Assembly: GCA_036435485.1 (NCBI GenBank)
Contig: CM071598.1
Span: 182,848,148 to 182,912,147 of the forward strand
Source: Saposhnikovia divaricata
Lineage: Eukaryota; Streptophyta; Magnoliopsida; Apiales; Apiaceae
Length of the DNA: 64,000 bases
Reading direction: 5' to 3'
This document shows, piece by piece, positions 31,776 to 43,724 of this stretch. A model generated the notes under the pieces. It saw only the letters and a program-made list of their open reading frames with translations, was not told where the DNA came from and did not search any database. Positions within the stretch are counted from its first letter, which is position 1, and every line of letters starts with the position of its first letter. The translations under genes were made by a program, and so were the position numbers.

Positions 31776-33740
31776 ATGGTTCAAACACGAAGAACAACAT
31801 CAACCTCGACTGAGGCCAAACCCCTTAGCTCTGCTCCACCTGCCACTTCTGATCCGCTTATCACTACTGACGAAGGACAATTACCCCCATCAACAGGGGT
31901 GATCATTCAACCTCTAGTCTCTCAACCCCCAGGGATGACTCCCCATGTTGAGGGAACTCTATCGGTAGTCGTCCATCAAATCCAAGAAACTAACCCTCTT
32001 CAGATAGTGGTTTCTCCTCTTGGTAACGTTAATCGTACGCTACCCCCCGGGGTACAAATCCACACTACGGATCTCCCCTTGAATACCAACCCGATGTATG
32101 GGCTGCGTAATTATCCCCCTCGATAAAGGGAACCTGGACCAAGCGGTCATGCCTTACAGATCCGAGATCGAGAGTATGATGACTACTCTGGCCCTTATAC
32201 TGATGATTCATCATCATCTGAGGACGATGATTGAGATGAAGCCCCAAGGAGGCGACGTGCTAGCAAAGAACCTCTAAGGAGGACACGAAGTATCCATGAT
32301 AGACCCCCTTGATAACTACTGAGAGGATCAAGGCTTATGAGGCTGAGATCTTAAAGTTGAAGGACAATATGGCGAGAGAACAAGCTAGATTGAATCAAAC
32401 TCAGCCTCCTTCAACTATAGAGAGGATTTCCATTATAAATCTGGAGAGGCCTTCAAGGAGACAGAGAAGGGCCGATGCCCCAACTGAAAAATCGACAAGG
32501 GTGGAGACCCCCAGAAGCAACCCCAAGGATCTAATGCCACTTGGGGATCCTGATGATCCCACACCTCCATCTACTGAGGAGGTGATGAATGCCCGTATCT
32601 CAAGGAAGTTCAAGATGCCAACTATTAAGGCCTATGATGGAACGGGTGACCCCGTAAACCATGTCAGGACATTCTCAAATGCACTGCTGCTGCAGCCTGC
32701 GAGTGACGCCTTAAAATGTAGGGCGTTCCTTCAAACCTTGTCGGGCATGGCTCAAAGGTGGTATAACCGCCTACCTGCAAACTCGATTGGTTCTTTTAAG
32801 GAGTTGAGCGCTGCCTTTGTTAGCCAATTCATTAGTGGGAGAGTTCATGAAAAAAGTTGTGAATCCCTCATGTATGTGGTGCAGGGGAAGAATGAGAATT
32901 TGAGGGATTTTCTCAAGCGATTCACCAAAGAGACGTTGAATATCACTGATCTGGAAAATAAGGTGGCCATGGTAGCCCTGGAACACGGAACCACTGATCT
33001 CTTCTTTAAAAGGTCTTTGGCAAAACATCCTCCTGAAAACATGGCCGAGCTCCAACGAAGGGCCGATAAGTATATCAAGGCTGAGGACAGCATGAAGAAG
33101 GAAACCGTAGGAGGAAATGGCAAGGGTTCCAACGACTCAAAGAAACGAAAGCAAGAGCAAGAGTACGACGCTAGGGACAAGTATCCCCAAACTAGCAAGG
33201 ACTCTGAGTCACCACCAAAGAAGGGTTTGGAGCCGAGATTTTCTAATTATGCAAGGCTGAACGCTCCTAGGAGTCAGATTTTGTTAGATATTGAGAAGGA
33301 TAAAGACTTTCGGTGGACGAAGCCACTCAGGGGTGACCCCGAAAAGAGAAACAAGGATCTGTATTATAGGTTCCATAGGAATGTGGGACATGATACGGAT
33401 GACTGTAGACAGTTAAAGGACGAGATTGAATTTTTGATCCGGAAGGGAAAGTTAAATAAATTCACCAAGGGTGAAGATCGTGGAACCTAGAAAAGGGATT
33501 ATGATAGGAGAGACAATGATAGGAGGGATAACGATCGTGATCGTAACCCACAACCCCGAGGACCAGTTATCAACATGATATGGGGAGGCCCGACCGCGGC
33601 CGGCACAACACGAAACTCTCGAAAGACGTATGCCAGAGAAGTGATGCACATCGTGGGAGAGGCCCCGAAGCGTGCTAGGGCTGAAATAGAATTGGCTTTG
33701 ATGATTCAGACCTTGAAGGGGTAAAGTTCCCCCATGACGA
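31776..33740 (+). pseudogene. Tat gag (broken)
   Basis: The N-terminal part starts MVQTRRTTSTST at 31776 and is stopped by TAA at 32124-32126, with a further TGA at 32232-32234. The capsid core (32309-33490) contains KFKMPTIKAYDGTGDP, FLQTLSGMAQRWYNRLP and LRDFLKRF. A knuckle-like YYRFHRNVGHDTDDC follows, whose first Cys is Tyr. A TAG at 33488-33490 and a frameshift near 33690 end the frame before protease. All three stops can be explained by a single C-to-T change. Confidence 0.85.
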
Positions 33741-33744
33741 CCCG

Positions 33745-36700
33745 TTGGTCATAACTCCTGTAATTGGAAACTCAGAGGTGAAGCGGGTCTTGACAGACAA
33801 TGGAGCTTCTGTTGATATCTTGTTTCATGACGCTTTTGTAAAGATGGGGTACACTGACTCTCAATTGACCCCGACCAACATGCCTATCTGCGAATTTAAC
33901 GGAGTTGAGTCCAAGGTTGAAGGGACTATTCGGCTGCCCATGACAATCGGGCAAGAACCTAAGGAAGCCACTCATATGCTAAATTTTCTGGTGATCAAGG
34001 CTACCTCGACATACAATGTAATCTTGGGAAGGACCGGACTTCATGCGTTCAAGGCTCTTGCCTCTACCTATCACATGAAGGTCAAATTTACAACCAGGAA
34101 TGGTGTTGGAGAACAGAAAGGAGATCAGAAAATGGCTAGAAGTTGCTATGTAGCTGCTCTAAGAGCCGATGGAGTCAGGGGGCAGGTCCTTCCGATTGAA
34201 GACATGGATGTCCGAGGAGATGATGAGCACCGAGGAAAGCCAGCAGAAGATTTGGTTCCTATACATCTAGATCTCGGAGTCCTCAGAAGGGTTACGCATA
34301 TTGGAGCTTCTTTGAAGGAACCCTTGAAGGGCAGGTTAATTACTTTCTTACAAGAAAACAGTGATGTGTTTGCTTGGACAGCGGCTGACATGCTAGGGAT
34401 TGATCCCCAACTCATAACTCACAAGATGAATGTCGATCCAAAATGGAAGACAATAAAGTAGAAGAAAATGAATTTTGCTCCTGAAAGGTAAGAAGCCATT
34501 AAGCAAGAAGTTGACAAGCTCTTAGAGGTTGGGTTTATTGAAGAGATTCAGTTTCCCGAATGGTTGGCTAACCCTGTAATGGTAAAGAAGGCAAATGGAA
34601 AGTGGAGGATGTGTATAGACTTCACTGATCTGAATGATGCATGTCCCAAGGATTATTTCCCTCTACCAAGAATTGACACGCTGATAGATGCAACTGTAGG
34701 GCATGAGATGTTGAGTTTCATGGATGGTTTCAGTGGTTATAACCAGATTAAGATGCATAAGGATGACATCCCAAAGGTATCCTTCATAACTGACTTTGGT
34801 GTTTTCTGTTATCTCGTTATGGATTTTGGACTAAAAAATGCAGGAGCCACTTACCAACGACTGGTGAATAAGATATTCGCCCATCTGATTGGAAAAACCA
34901 TGGAGGTCTATGTTGATGACATGTTAGTCAAGAGCCTGTTCAAGGCAGACCATATCAAACATCTCAGAGAGGCATTCGAAGTGCTGAGGCACCACAAGAT
35001 GATGTTAAATCCAGCCAAGTGTGCTTTTGGAGTCGGATCAGGAAAATTTTTGGGATTGATGGTTTCGAAGAGAGGCATAGAGGCCAACCGTGATAAGATC
35101 AAAGCGATCTTGGACATGGAACCACCCCGTTCTATAAGAGATGTACAGAAGTTAACCGGCCGAGTTGCAGCATTGGGAAGATTTATCTCCAAGTCTGATG
35201 ACAAATGTTTGCCATTCTTTCAGGCATTGAAGAAAGTGAAAAACTTTGAGTGGACCCCTGAGAGCCAGGAGGCCTTTGAACAACTGAAGAAGTACATGGC
35301 TGAAGCCCCGTTGCTGGCCAAACCTAGTCCCGGCGAGACTCTTTATCTATACCTGGCGGTATCTGAGCAAGCGTTGAGTGCCGTTCTCATTCGAGAAGAG
35401 GAAAAAGTCCAGAAACCTATCTATTATGTGAGCAAGGTGTTGCATGGGGCTGAGTTGAATTACTCTCCCATTGAGAAGTTTCCCTTGGCAATGATAACAG
35501 CCTCGAGGAAGCTACGGCAGTACTTCCAGGCACATAAGATTGAAGTCCTGACGGACCAACAGTTGAGGAACATATTGCATAGCCCAAAGGCTAGTGAAAG
35601 GCTAATCAAGTGGGCAATTGAACTTGAAGAATTTGACATCACGTATAAACCTCGAACAGCCATTAAGGCTCAGGCATTGGCTGACTTTGTGGTTGAATGC
35701 ACCATTAACAACCAAAAAGTCGGGGGGCAGGAGATGGTAACTACCCCTGGGAAAGAGGATAAGGATGAGGAACTTGTACCTGACCTGAAGGAGTATTGGG
35801 TGCTCTATTTTGATGGAGCATCAAAAACAAAATCTAGTGGTGCAAGTTTAGTCTTGCAAAGCCCCGATGGTTTCAAAGTCGAGTATGCTTTGAAGTTGGA
35901 CTTTCCAACAACTAACAATGAGGCTGAGTATGAAGCCTTGATAGCCGGGTTAGGCTTGGCCAGAATAATGAGGGTCAAGAATCTCAAAGTTTGTGGGGAT
36001 TCAAGACTAGTTGTATCGTAAGTGAATGGTGAGTTTGAAGCTAAGGATGAAACCATGGCAAAATATCTGAGAGTCGTGAAAGCTGTTATGACCCAGTTTA
36101 AGGAGTGCTATATTGAGCACATTCCGAGAGAAGAGAACGCTAAGGCTGATGCTCTGTCTAAGTTCGCTTCTTCTAAGATAGAGAATTATACAGGAAGTGT
36201 TTACTTCCAGGTCTTAAAAGCCCCAACCGTCAACTCAAAGTTGGTGGCTCCGATAGATGTAGGTAGCTGTTGGATGGATCCTATCAAAGCCCATCTGGAA
36301 ATCGGATGGCTTCCTAGCAATACCGTGGAGGCACGGAAGCTGTCAGTGAGAGCATTGAGGTATTCCTTGATTGAAGGCATCCTTTACAAGAGGTCTTTTG
36401 TCATCCCATATTTGAAGTGTTTGAGGCCCCAAGAGGCAAGGGAAGCTTTGGAGGAAGTTCATGAAGGAATCTGTGGACAGCACAAGATAACTCGTTTGGG
36501 TATCTATTGGCCAGAGATGTTGACCGATGCACAGAACTATGTTAAGAGGTGCGATAGATGCCAGAAGCATGCCCCAATTGTAAGGCAGCCTCCTGAGATG
36601 TTGACATCAGTTAATTCTCCTATCCCGTTTGCAATGTGGGGAATGGATATAATTGGCCCTTTCCCTATAGCCTCAGCACAGAGGAAGTTCTTGATAGTGG

Positions 36701-37479
36701 CCATTGACTACTTCACCAAGTGGATTGAGGCTAAACCTTTAACCAAGATAACCACCAAACAAGTTGCCCAGTTCTTTTGGAAAAACGTAATTTGCAGATA
36801 TGGAATCCCAAAGATACTTGTGACGGATAATGGAACATAGTTCAACAATGAAGAGTTTAGAAAGTATTGTGAAGATAACGCAATTAATCTTCGTTTTACT
36901 TCAGTGGCTCATCCACAAGCTAATGGTTAGGCGGAGGTAGCCAATAGGATTATCCTTGATGGACTGAAGAAGAGGGTCGAACGTTCAAGGAACACTTGGG
37001 TGGATGAGTTGCTACCTATACTTTGGGCATACCGCACCACTTGTAAAGTGACAACTGAAGCAACCCCGTTTCTGTTGGCTTATGGAGCTGAGGCAGTTGT
37101 GCCCCTTAGAATTATGCATGGATCACCCTGAGTTGAGGCATATGAACCGGAGACTAACGAAGAAGGCATGAGACTAGCCCTTGATCTGACTGACGAGGTC
37201 AGGGATGAAGCAAATGCCAGGAATGCAGAACATCAGAAGAGAACATCTTTCCATTACAACCAAAGGGTTAAAGAGAGATTCTTTCGACAAGGTGACTTGG
37301 TTCTAAGGAAAATAGAGGCCTCTGGAGTTGGTCAGAAGGGAAAGCTAGCCCCCAATTGGGAACGGCCTTATCGAGTCAAGAAGACACTGGGACGAGGATC
37401 CTACAAGTTAGAGACATTGGAAGGAAACGAGGTGCCACGTACCTGGCATGCTTTTAACCTGAAGATTTATTATGTTTAA
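33745..37479 (+). pseudogene. Tat pol: protease, RT, RNase H, integrase (broken by stops)
   Basis: Protease (33745-34461) has DNGAS. RT (34564 on) has CIDFTDLNDACPKDYFPLP, MDGFSGYNQI and YVDDM. A first RNase H follows RT, and a second Tat-type RNase H begins YFDGASKTKSSGA (about 35810) and continues past 36021. Integrase (about 36440-37170) shows the HHCC zinc region, D in WGMDIIGPFP, D in VTDNGT and E after ANG. Stops occur at 34459, 34492, 36019, 36838, 36928 and 37129, in otherwise clean sequence. All fit CAG, CAA or CGA changed to a stop. Without them pol would read continuously, so the copy died mainly by point mutation. Confidence 0.9.
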
Positions 37480-38218
37480 GCTATCCTTGTAAGGACTTAG
37501 CTTTTTATCTATTTAATAGGAGAAGTAGAAATAAAGGTTCAATGAAACCATTTCAGGGCCTAATGCCCCGAGTAGGAGACATATTATTTATGTAAGGGTT
37601 GAACCCATTTTATCAACATTTTTTGACTGCTTAATAAAGTTTGTTTGGCTTTTCTTCTGAGTCACTTCTTCTGTTAATATAAACACGAAAGACAAATGTT
37701 GAACCAGCGTATGAGTTTAGTACCAGCCAAGGGGCCAAGTACCCGGAAAATTCTAAAGCTTAACAAACTATAAGCAAAGGCGAGAAAATGAACATAAAAG
37801 AAACTAACTGCATAAATAGTTAAGTTAAAAGGTTACATAAATAAAAGCCCAAAGGCTATTGAGTTAAATTGCAAAAACCAAGAGTTCTGATAAGCGAAAG
37901 ATAAATAAATAAAGCTTAAGAGGCCTTAGGGACCTCCTTAGTATGAGAACCATCCTCGGAGCTGGTGGCTGTAGTGGATCCATCCGCAGCAGAATTAGCA
38001 GGACTGGACCGAACCAGAGGAAGTTTAGGATCCAAGACTAAAGTAGTAGCATGCTCCTTGACCAGAGCATCATCCTACCCGAATAGCTCTTCACTGGAAC
38101 CTGGCTCATTAACTAATAATGTAGTATGAAGATGAGGGCTCACAAAGTCCGAAAGCTGGAATAAACCAGGATGGCTCCTCAGAACAGCCTCAAGAGCCTT
38201 GTTCCACCCCTCAGTAAA
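37480..38218. other. Tat spacer between pol and the antisense ORF
   Basis: About 740 bp after the pol stop, with no supported ORF on the sense strand. The antisense transcript of the ORF at 38219-39706 would end here. Confidence 0.5.
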
Positions 38219-39706
38219 CTAGCTAGGAAAAAGCATCTCATCATGCTGATCCATAAGACTATTGTACTTAGCTGAATCCAAGTAGTCATCAATTAGCTTT
38301 TCCTTGTCGTCCTTCAATGCCACCAGCTCTGCCTGAGCACCAACCAACTCCTCCTCCTTCTTTTTCAGCTGCTCCTCTAGCTGATGGATGTGCAGACTCC
38401 TCTTCTGGGACTCAGTCTCAAATCCCTTGGCCTTTTCCTTCCAAGCCTTGGCTTGGTGAAGTATGCTCTGTAAATGGACGTTAGCCTGTACAAAAACAAC
38501 AGAGTGGTAACACAAGAATAAAACAAAGAATATGAAAGTTTTGGAGAAATAAAGTTTGAGACTTACAACAGATTGGACGTTTACTTGAAAGTTCCTGAAG
38601 CCCTAGGAGGGCCTAAAAACAGCAGATTGGACGTTTACTTGAGAGCTCCCCTCCAAGTCGGCTATATCACCAAATCTAAGGTCCACTTTTTGGACCTTAT
38701 GAGCACGTAAGAACCCGGGCTCAGTTCCTTTTTCTCGAGGATCGACATTCCTCTTTGCCCGGACCATCCTGGAAGTTTCGGTATCAGGATCAGGGGAAGC
38801 TTCCACAAGCATCTTTGCAACTGAAATGACATAAATGGAAACACAATTGAATAAGTCAAGCATGAAAATAGAAAAAACAAAGGTAGGAAAGAAGGTTACC
38901 TCGTTCAGAAACTTGTGAGAGGCCTACTGCCCTCAGAGATTCTTCATTTATGAGGCTTTGGCAGGTTATAGACATACCATCGCCTTTGCTTAAAGTGTGA
39001 AAAGCATCTTGATCCTCGGTACTAAGGGTGATCCCCTTAGCATTCCCATCTGAAACCTTCGAAAAGGTTTTTCTAAAGAGAGTACCCCAGTCACCACCCT
39101 CCCACTCAAGATTAGCAAACTCTTTCTTCTAGCCAGGGTTGTTGTCTTGTACCGATTTACAATTAAAGATAGGGGGACTTTGGGACGAAGTTTGATATAT
39201 ACCCAGCCAGAATATATAGCAGGGCTGTTGTAAATTTGGAAAATTTTGCGAAAAAGGGCAACAGATAATGGAAGGTTTTGCCTTAGGCACAAAACCATAA
39301 AACACAGGATTATTCTCCATGCGTTTGGGGGTAGTTGACTGCACTGAATGTCAGCTAAAAGGCGGGGGATGAACTCATGAAAAGGGAAACAGAGGCCCGC
39401 TATTAAGCACTCCCTATAGATACACAAAGCATTGGGCCTCGAATGACAAGGCCTGTCACCTGGCCCAGCTGGGACAAGTTTATAAGGTTTTCTAATTTTA
39501 TATAACTTGTTATATCTAATAATTTCATCAGTATCGTGATATGTATTACAACAATCATACGCATCTAACTCGTCTAAGGAGGGATAGTCGTATGCTCGTT
39601 CATTTAACATATCTAAAAGAGATGTGTAAGGAGAACAAATTTTGATGGTACCTTTGGAAGAGGCTGAGTTTATTTTCATAAGGCGAGCTTGAGCTTTGTC
39701 TGCCAT
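38219..39706 (-). pseudogene. Tat antisense ORF (putative gypsy-type 'transposase' domain), broken
   Basis: It starts MADKAQARLMKIN at 39706 and contains ECLIAGLCFPFHEFIPRLLA and AWRIILCFMVLCLR, features I associate with the plant gypsy-type putative transposase domain found antisense in Tat elements. Around 39250 the coding signal moves to another frame (NNPVFYGFVPKAK, then EWEGGDWGTLFRKTF), indicating a frameshift. Further coding-like pieces are 38603-38863 and 38219-38515, the latter a coiled coil (LEEQLKKKEEELVGAQAELV). Gaps between them may be introns or decay. The function of this protein family is not established. Confidence 0.75.
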
Positions 39707-39874
39707 TGATGACAGCTTGAAATCCTCGACTTAAAACGGAGAAGACGGCCGGAGAAGAAGGCCGGAATTGGCCGAGAAAACTTCGACGGAGACTTGAGAG
39801 AAAATTACTAGCTAAAAGTGAGAGAAGTGTAGAGTAGAAATGAGAGTGTGAGAAGTGAACTCTCCACTCTCACT

Positions 39875-39883
39875 CTTTTATAG
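39875..39883 (-). promoter_or_regulatory. TATA box for the Tat antisense ORF
   Basis: The minus strand reads CTATAAAAG, about 170 bp upstream of the antisense ATG and followed by a CT-rich leader. It suggests a dedicated antisense promoter inside the element. Confidence 0.55.
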
Positions 39884-40179
39884 AATTGTCTAACCGGTTA
39901 AAATACTTGCAAACGGTCAAAAAATCTACAATGACCGGTCAAAATGGTAGAATTGACCTGATAAAGGCCCGTGAAGTCGGCCCAATTTGAAAAGGCCCAA
40001 TTCTGAATGTTCCACAAAAATAACTAAGATATTTTGCAAGAAATATCTTGGAAAATATTATGGAAATCATCGAAGCTTCTGGAATTGGGCTTGGTCAAAA
40101 CTCACTTAGGCCCATAGGCCCAACAAAACATGAGACTCAATAAAACAGGCCCACTAGCCAAGAAGGCCTGGATATCGAT

Positions 40180-40800
40180 CAGAATTTTAGTCGAATAGAT
40201 CACAAATTCTAGTCGAAAATGTGTTCGACAAGAAGAAATTTTGACGCTTAATTCGATCAGATTCCTGGTCAAAATGACCAAGAATCCTGATCGAAAATGT
40301 GTTCGACAAGAAGAAATTTTGACGCTTAATTCGATCAGATTCCTGGTCGAAATGACCAAGAATCCTGATCGAAAATATGTTCGACAAGAAGAAATTTTGA
40401 CGCTTAATTCGATCAGATTCCTGGTCGAAATGACCAAGAATCCTGATCGAAAATGTGTTCGATAAGAAGAAATTTTGACACTTAATTCGACCAGAATCCT
40501 GGTCAAAATGACTAGGAATCCTGGTCAAAAAGCCTATCGACCAAGATGTATTTTGACAATTAATTCGACCAGAATCCTGGTCGAAATGACCAGGAATCTT
40601 GGTCGAAAAAGTCTTCAAGCAGAGAATAAATGAACGCATACTTCGACCAGAATCCTGGTCGAAATGACTAGGAATCCTGGTCGAAAAACCTGTCGACCAG
40701 GGATTCACGAAGGCCTTAATTCGACCAGAATCCTGGTCGAATTCCTGGTCGAAAATCTTGGTCGAAATAAGTAATTCCTGGTCGAAAATTGATACTAAAA
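40180..40800. repeat. 78-bp tandem repeat array in the Tat 3' region (about 8 copies)
   Basis: The anchor ATTCGAYCAG (CTTCGACCAG in one unit) occurs at 40251, 40329, 40407, 40485, 40563, 40641 and 40719, exactly 78 bp apart. Each unit contains near-palindromes such as TCGACCAGAATCCTGGTCGA. The leftmost three or four units are most alike; those at the right are shorter on GAAATT and vary. ORFs across it on both strands are repeat translations. Tat elements are known to carry variable tandem repeats in this region. Confidence 0.95.
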
Positions 40801-40815
40801 GTTGATTTTTTGAAA

Positions 40816-40839
40816 ATACGTGTGGGTATTGTACAATTC

Positions 40840-40901
<62 letters not shown>

Positions 40902-40925
40902 GAGTTGTACAATACCCACACGTAT
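40816..40925. repeat. Near-perfect 110-bp palindrome with an (AT)n centre
   Basis: The left arm AATACGTGTGGGTATTGTAC... and the right arm ...GTACAATACCCACACGTATT are inverted copies with one mismatch (AATTCC versus AACTCC), separated by about 28 AT dinucleotides. The right arm appears to be the beginning of the SIRE LTR. Confidence 0.9.
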
Positions 40926-41429
40926 TGATGTAATGTTTTAGTGTTTAAGTGTAACAGTGAAATATCAGAGTTTAACTGGAAGGAAGTCAGAGTTAAGTAA
41001 AGTCTGACTGACGGAAGCTGGACAGAGTTTAGTAAAGTCTGTCTAGAAGCAGCGCGTACGAAGTCAACAGAAGATATTAGAGATCAATTGAAGATTAATA
41101 TGAAAGCGAGATCTTTGGAGAATGGATAGCTATCAAAGAGATCGAGTTGACTTAGGAGACGTGTGACAATCTGTAATTGATATCATTGTATAGCTAATTA
41201 TTAGGAATATCAATTAGAGATTGTATCGAAGCTGTATTCTTATAAATACAGTTAGGTTAACCCTAGAAGGGTATCGTGCATCGAACTATCTTTATTGTAA
41301 CCTAGCAGCTCTTTGTGATAGTTTACATCACGAAGAGGGTTTTTAATAGCAGAAGATTTAAAGTGCATAATCATCTTAATTGTTATTCTCTCATCTAATA
41401 TTGATTATTAGTGTGTATTCGGCCTAACA
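40898..41429 (+). repeat. SIRE 5' LTR (left boundary approximate)
   Basis: Ends GGCCTAACA at 41429, two bases before the primer site. TATA-like TTATAAATACA lies at 41240-41250. The left end is blurred by the (AT)n palindrome, and no 3' LTR is available for comparison. Confidence 0.65.
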
Positions 41430-41431
41430 AG

Positions 41432-41444
41432 TGGTATCAGAGCC
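41432..41444 (+). other. SIRE primer-binding site (initiator tRNA-Met)
   Basis: TGGTATCAGAGCC, the standard complement of the plant initiator tRNA-Met 3' end. Confidence 0.9.
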
Positions 41445-41494
41445 ATATCTATTAAACATTACAGTTTAAGATCCACACACACACAGTAATCATC

Positions 41495-43724
41495 ATGTCT
41501 GAAGTTCCACCTCCATCAGAGTATGAAAATGCTAAACCCACTGTTAGTCGATATGAGGCTATTAGGGTTCCTATTCTCAGGCCATAAGAATATCCCATCT
41601 GGAGGGTAAAGATGACCATGTTTCTGGAAGCTATAGATGTAGAATATCTTGACAGGATTTATGAAGGGCCACACTTGCCTACAAAGTTGGCTCCTGCTGT
41701 TACTGGTCAAGAGGCCAAAATGATTCCTAAGGAGAAGAAGGATATGACTCCTGAAGATCTTTCATCCAATGCTAAGGATGCAAAGGTGAAGCATTTACTT
41801 CACAGTGCTTTGGATAATGTTATGTCTAACAAGGTTATTGGCTTGACTACTGCAAAAGAAATTTGGGATGCTCTTGAGGTTAGATGTCAGGGAACTCCTG
41901 CTATCAAGAAGAATAGGAGAAACATACTCACTCAAGAGTATGAACATTTTGAGACTAAACCTGAAGAGACCATGACACAAACATTTGACAGATTCTGTAA
42001 ACTGTTGAATGATTTGTCATTGGTTGACAAAGAATATAATTTGGAAGATTCAAATCTAAAGTTTTTTCTGTCTCTACCTGAAAAGTGGGATGTGAAAACT
42101 ACCACTATTAGAGACAATTATGACCTTGATGAGACCCAAATTGATGAAATTTATGGGTTGCTCAAAACTCATGAATTGGAAATGGAACAAAGAAACAGGA
42201 GATTCAACAAAAAGGCTAAGTCTGTTGCTCTTAAGGTTGACGAGAAGCCTATGAAGAAAGAATCATCCAGGAGAAAAGCTAAAGGAAAGGCACTAGCTGT
42301 ACAGTCTGATAGTGAGTCACCAATGTCTGACAATGAATCAAACTCAGATGAATCATCTGATTCTGAGGATGATGAAGAAGAGATAATGCAGATGGCTGCC
42401 TTGATGGTTAAGACGTTCAAGAAAATGGGCTTCAAGAATTTCAAGAAAGGAAATAATTTCTCCAGGAATGTTTCCAATTCTGACAAGAAAAGCTTCAAGA
42501 AGTCTGATAAGAGAGATTCAAGGGGGAAGAAGGATAAGTCTGAAATTCAATGCTACAAGTGCAAGGAGATGGGTCACTATGCTCCTGAGTGCAAGAAGGG
42601 TAAAACTGGAAAGGTACTCATCACAAAAGGCAGAGATTGGGCAGACACTTCAGATTCAGATGAGGAAGTCAACTATGCTCTCATGGCTACTACTGAATCA
42701 GAAACTTCTGAAAATCAGGTACCTCTAACTACCTATGCTTATAATATTGATGACATTTCCCAATTAAGAATTTATCTTAAGTCATTGCATATAAGTTATA
42801 GGGATCAGACTTTAGAAAGATGAGAGGATTAAATCTGAGAATTCTGAACTCAAAGAGAGAAATAAAATTGTTGAAGAAAAGCTAAAAAATATGCAACAAG
42901 TTCAGAAAGAGAGAGATGATGCTGTTTCTACAGAACAGGATTTGCTTCAGAAATATAAACAACTAGAATCTGAGTTGGAGGAAGCAAATAAGAAAATTAG
43001 GACTTGGACTAATTCTGGAAAGGACACTCAACAGATTTTTCAAACAGACACTGTTGGTCTAGGTTATAATGAAGGAGATGAACTAAGATTTCAAAGTCAA
43101 GTCAAAATCAGACCTCATTTTGTACATGGAGCCAGTAAATTTTTGTCTGATAATGAAAAAGAAACTGTTAAGGTCAAATCAGTAAAAACTTGTGCTAAAC
43201 AGGTTAATATTGGTTTGATGACAGATAAACAACTCAAACATAAACTGAAGGAGTTAAAATCTGTTAAGAAACAGGGAGTGTCAAATAAGAACAGAAATGG
43301 AAAAGTAGGCATCACTTCAGGAAATAAACCAATGCTTGCTAGTTATGCTCCAAGAAAGACATGTCATAACTGTGGTAGTACTAAGCATCTTGCAAATTTC
43401 TGCAAGAAAAACAAAAATATAAATTCTTTACCTTCCAAGTCTGAGGTAAAGAAGGATTTTGCTAGAACTAAGCCACAGACTTTATGCACACACTGTGGAA
43501 GCACTTGGTATTCCATTTATACTTGCAGAGAGTATCATGCTATCTATCATAATTACTATGAACTGAAACCCAATCTGAAATGGGTTAATGTTAATACTAC
43601 AAGTGTAAACTCTGATACTGTTAGCTCAAACTCTGATAATGTTAATTCCGCTGCTAAAGCTAACAAAGTTAAGAATGTCAAAGGATCCAAGAAAGTTTGG
43701 ATCCTTAAATCTAACTCTCAGTAA
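41495..43724 (+). pseudogene. SIRE gag (broken)
   Basis: The natural ATG is at 41495 (MSEVPPPSEYEN). A TAA at 41585-41587, codon 31, interrupts it before the long frame 41612-42823. Visible are the copia gag domain (KEIWDALEVRCQG), an acidic Ser-rich stretch (SDNESNSDESSDSEDDEEE) and a CCHC knuckle CYKCKEMGHYAPEC. A frameshift near 42820 separates a second part (42891-43724), which has a coiled coil (KYKQLESELEEANKKI) and two more knuckle-like motifs: CHNCGSTKHLANFC, and CTHCGSTWYSIYTC in which the His is Tyr. Gag would form the particle and bind RNA. Confidence 0.85.

Larger units (their letters stand above)
31226..40897 (+). mobile_element. Tat-type Ty3/gypsy retrotransposon (3' LTR outside window)
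   Basis: It has a 5' LTR, primer site, gag, protease, RT-RNase H and integrase, then an antisense ORF and tandem repeats, the typical architecture of Tat relatives such as Retand, Grande and Ogre. It is inserted into the Ale RT region; the five bases before it (31221-31225) are GGTTG, whose partner copy is expected beyond the right edge. Its 3' part is cut near 40898 by the SIRE element. Coding regions carry about ten premature stops. Confidence 0.88.

Noticed and set aside
40180..40800. Coding potential of the 78-bp array (frames of 74-244 aa)
   Set aside because: 78 is a multiple of three, so open frames arise automatically in both strands; no protein similarity.
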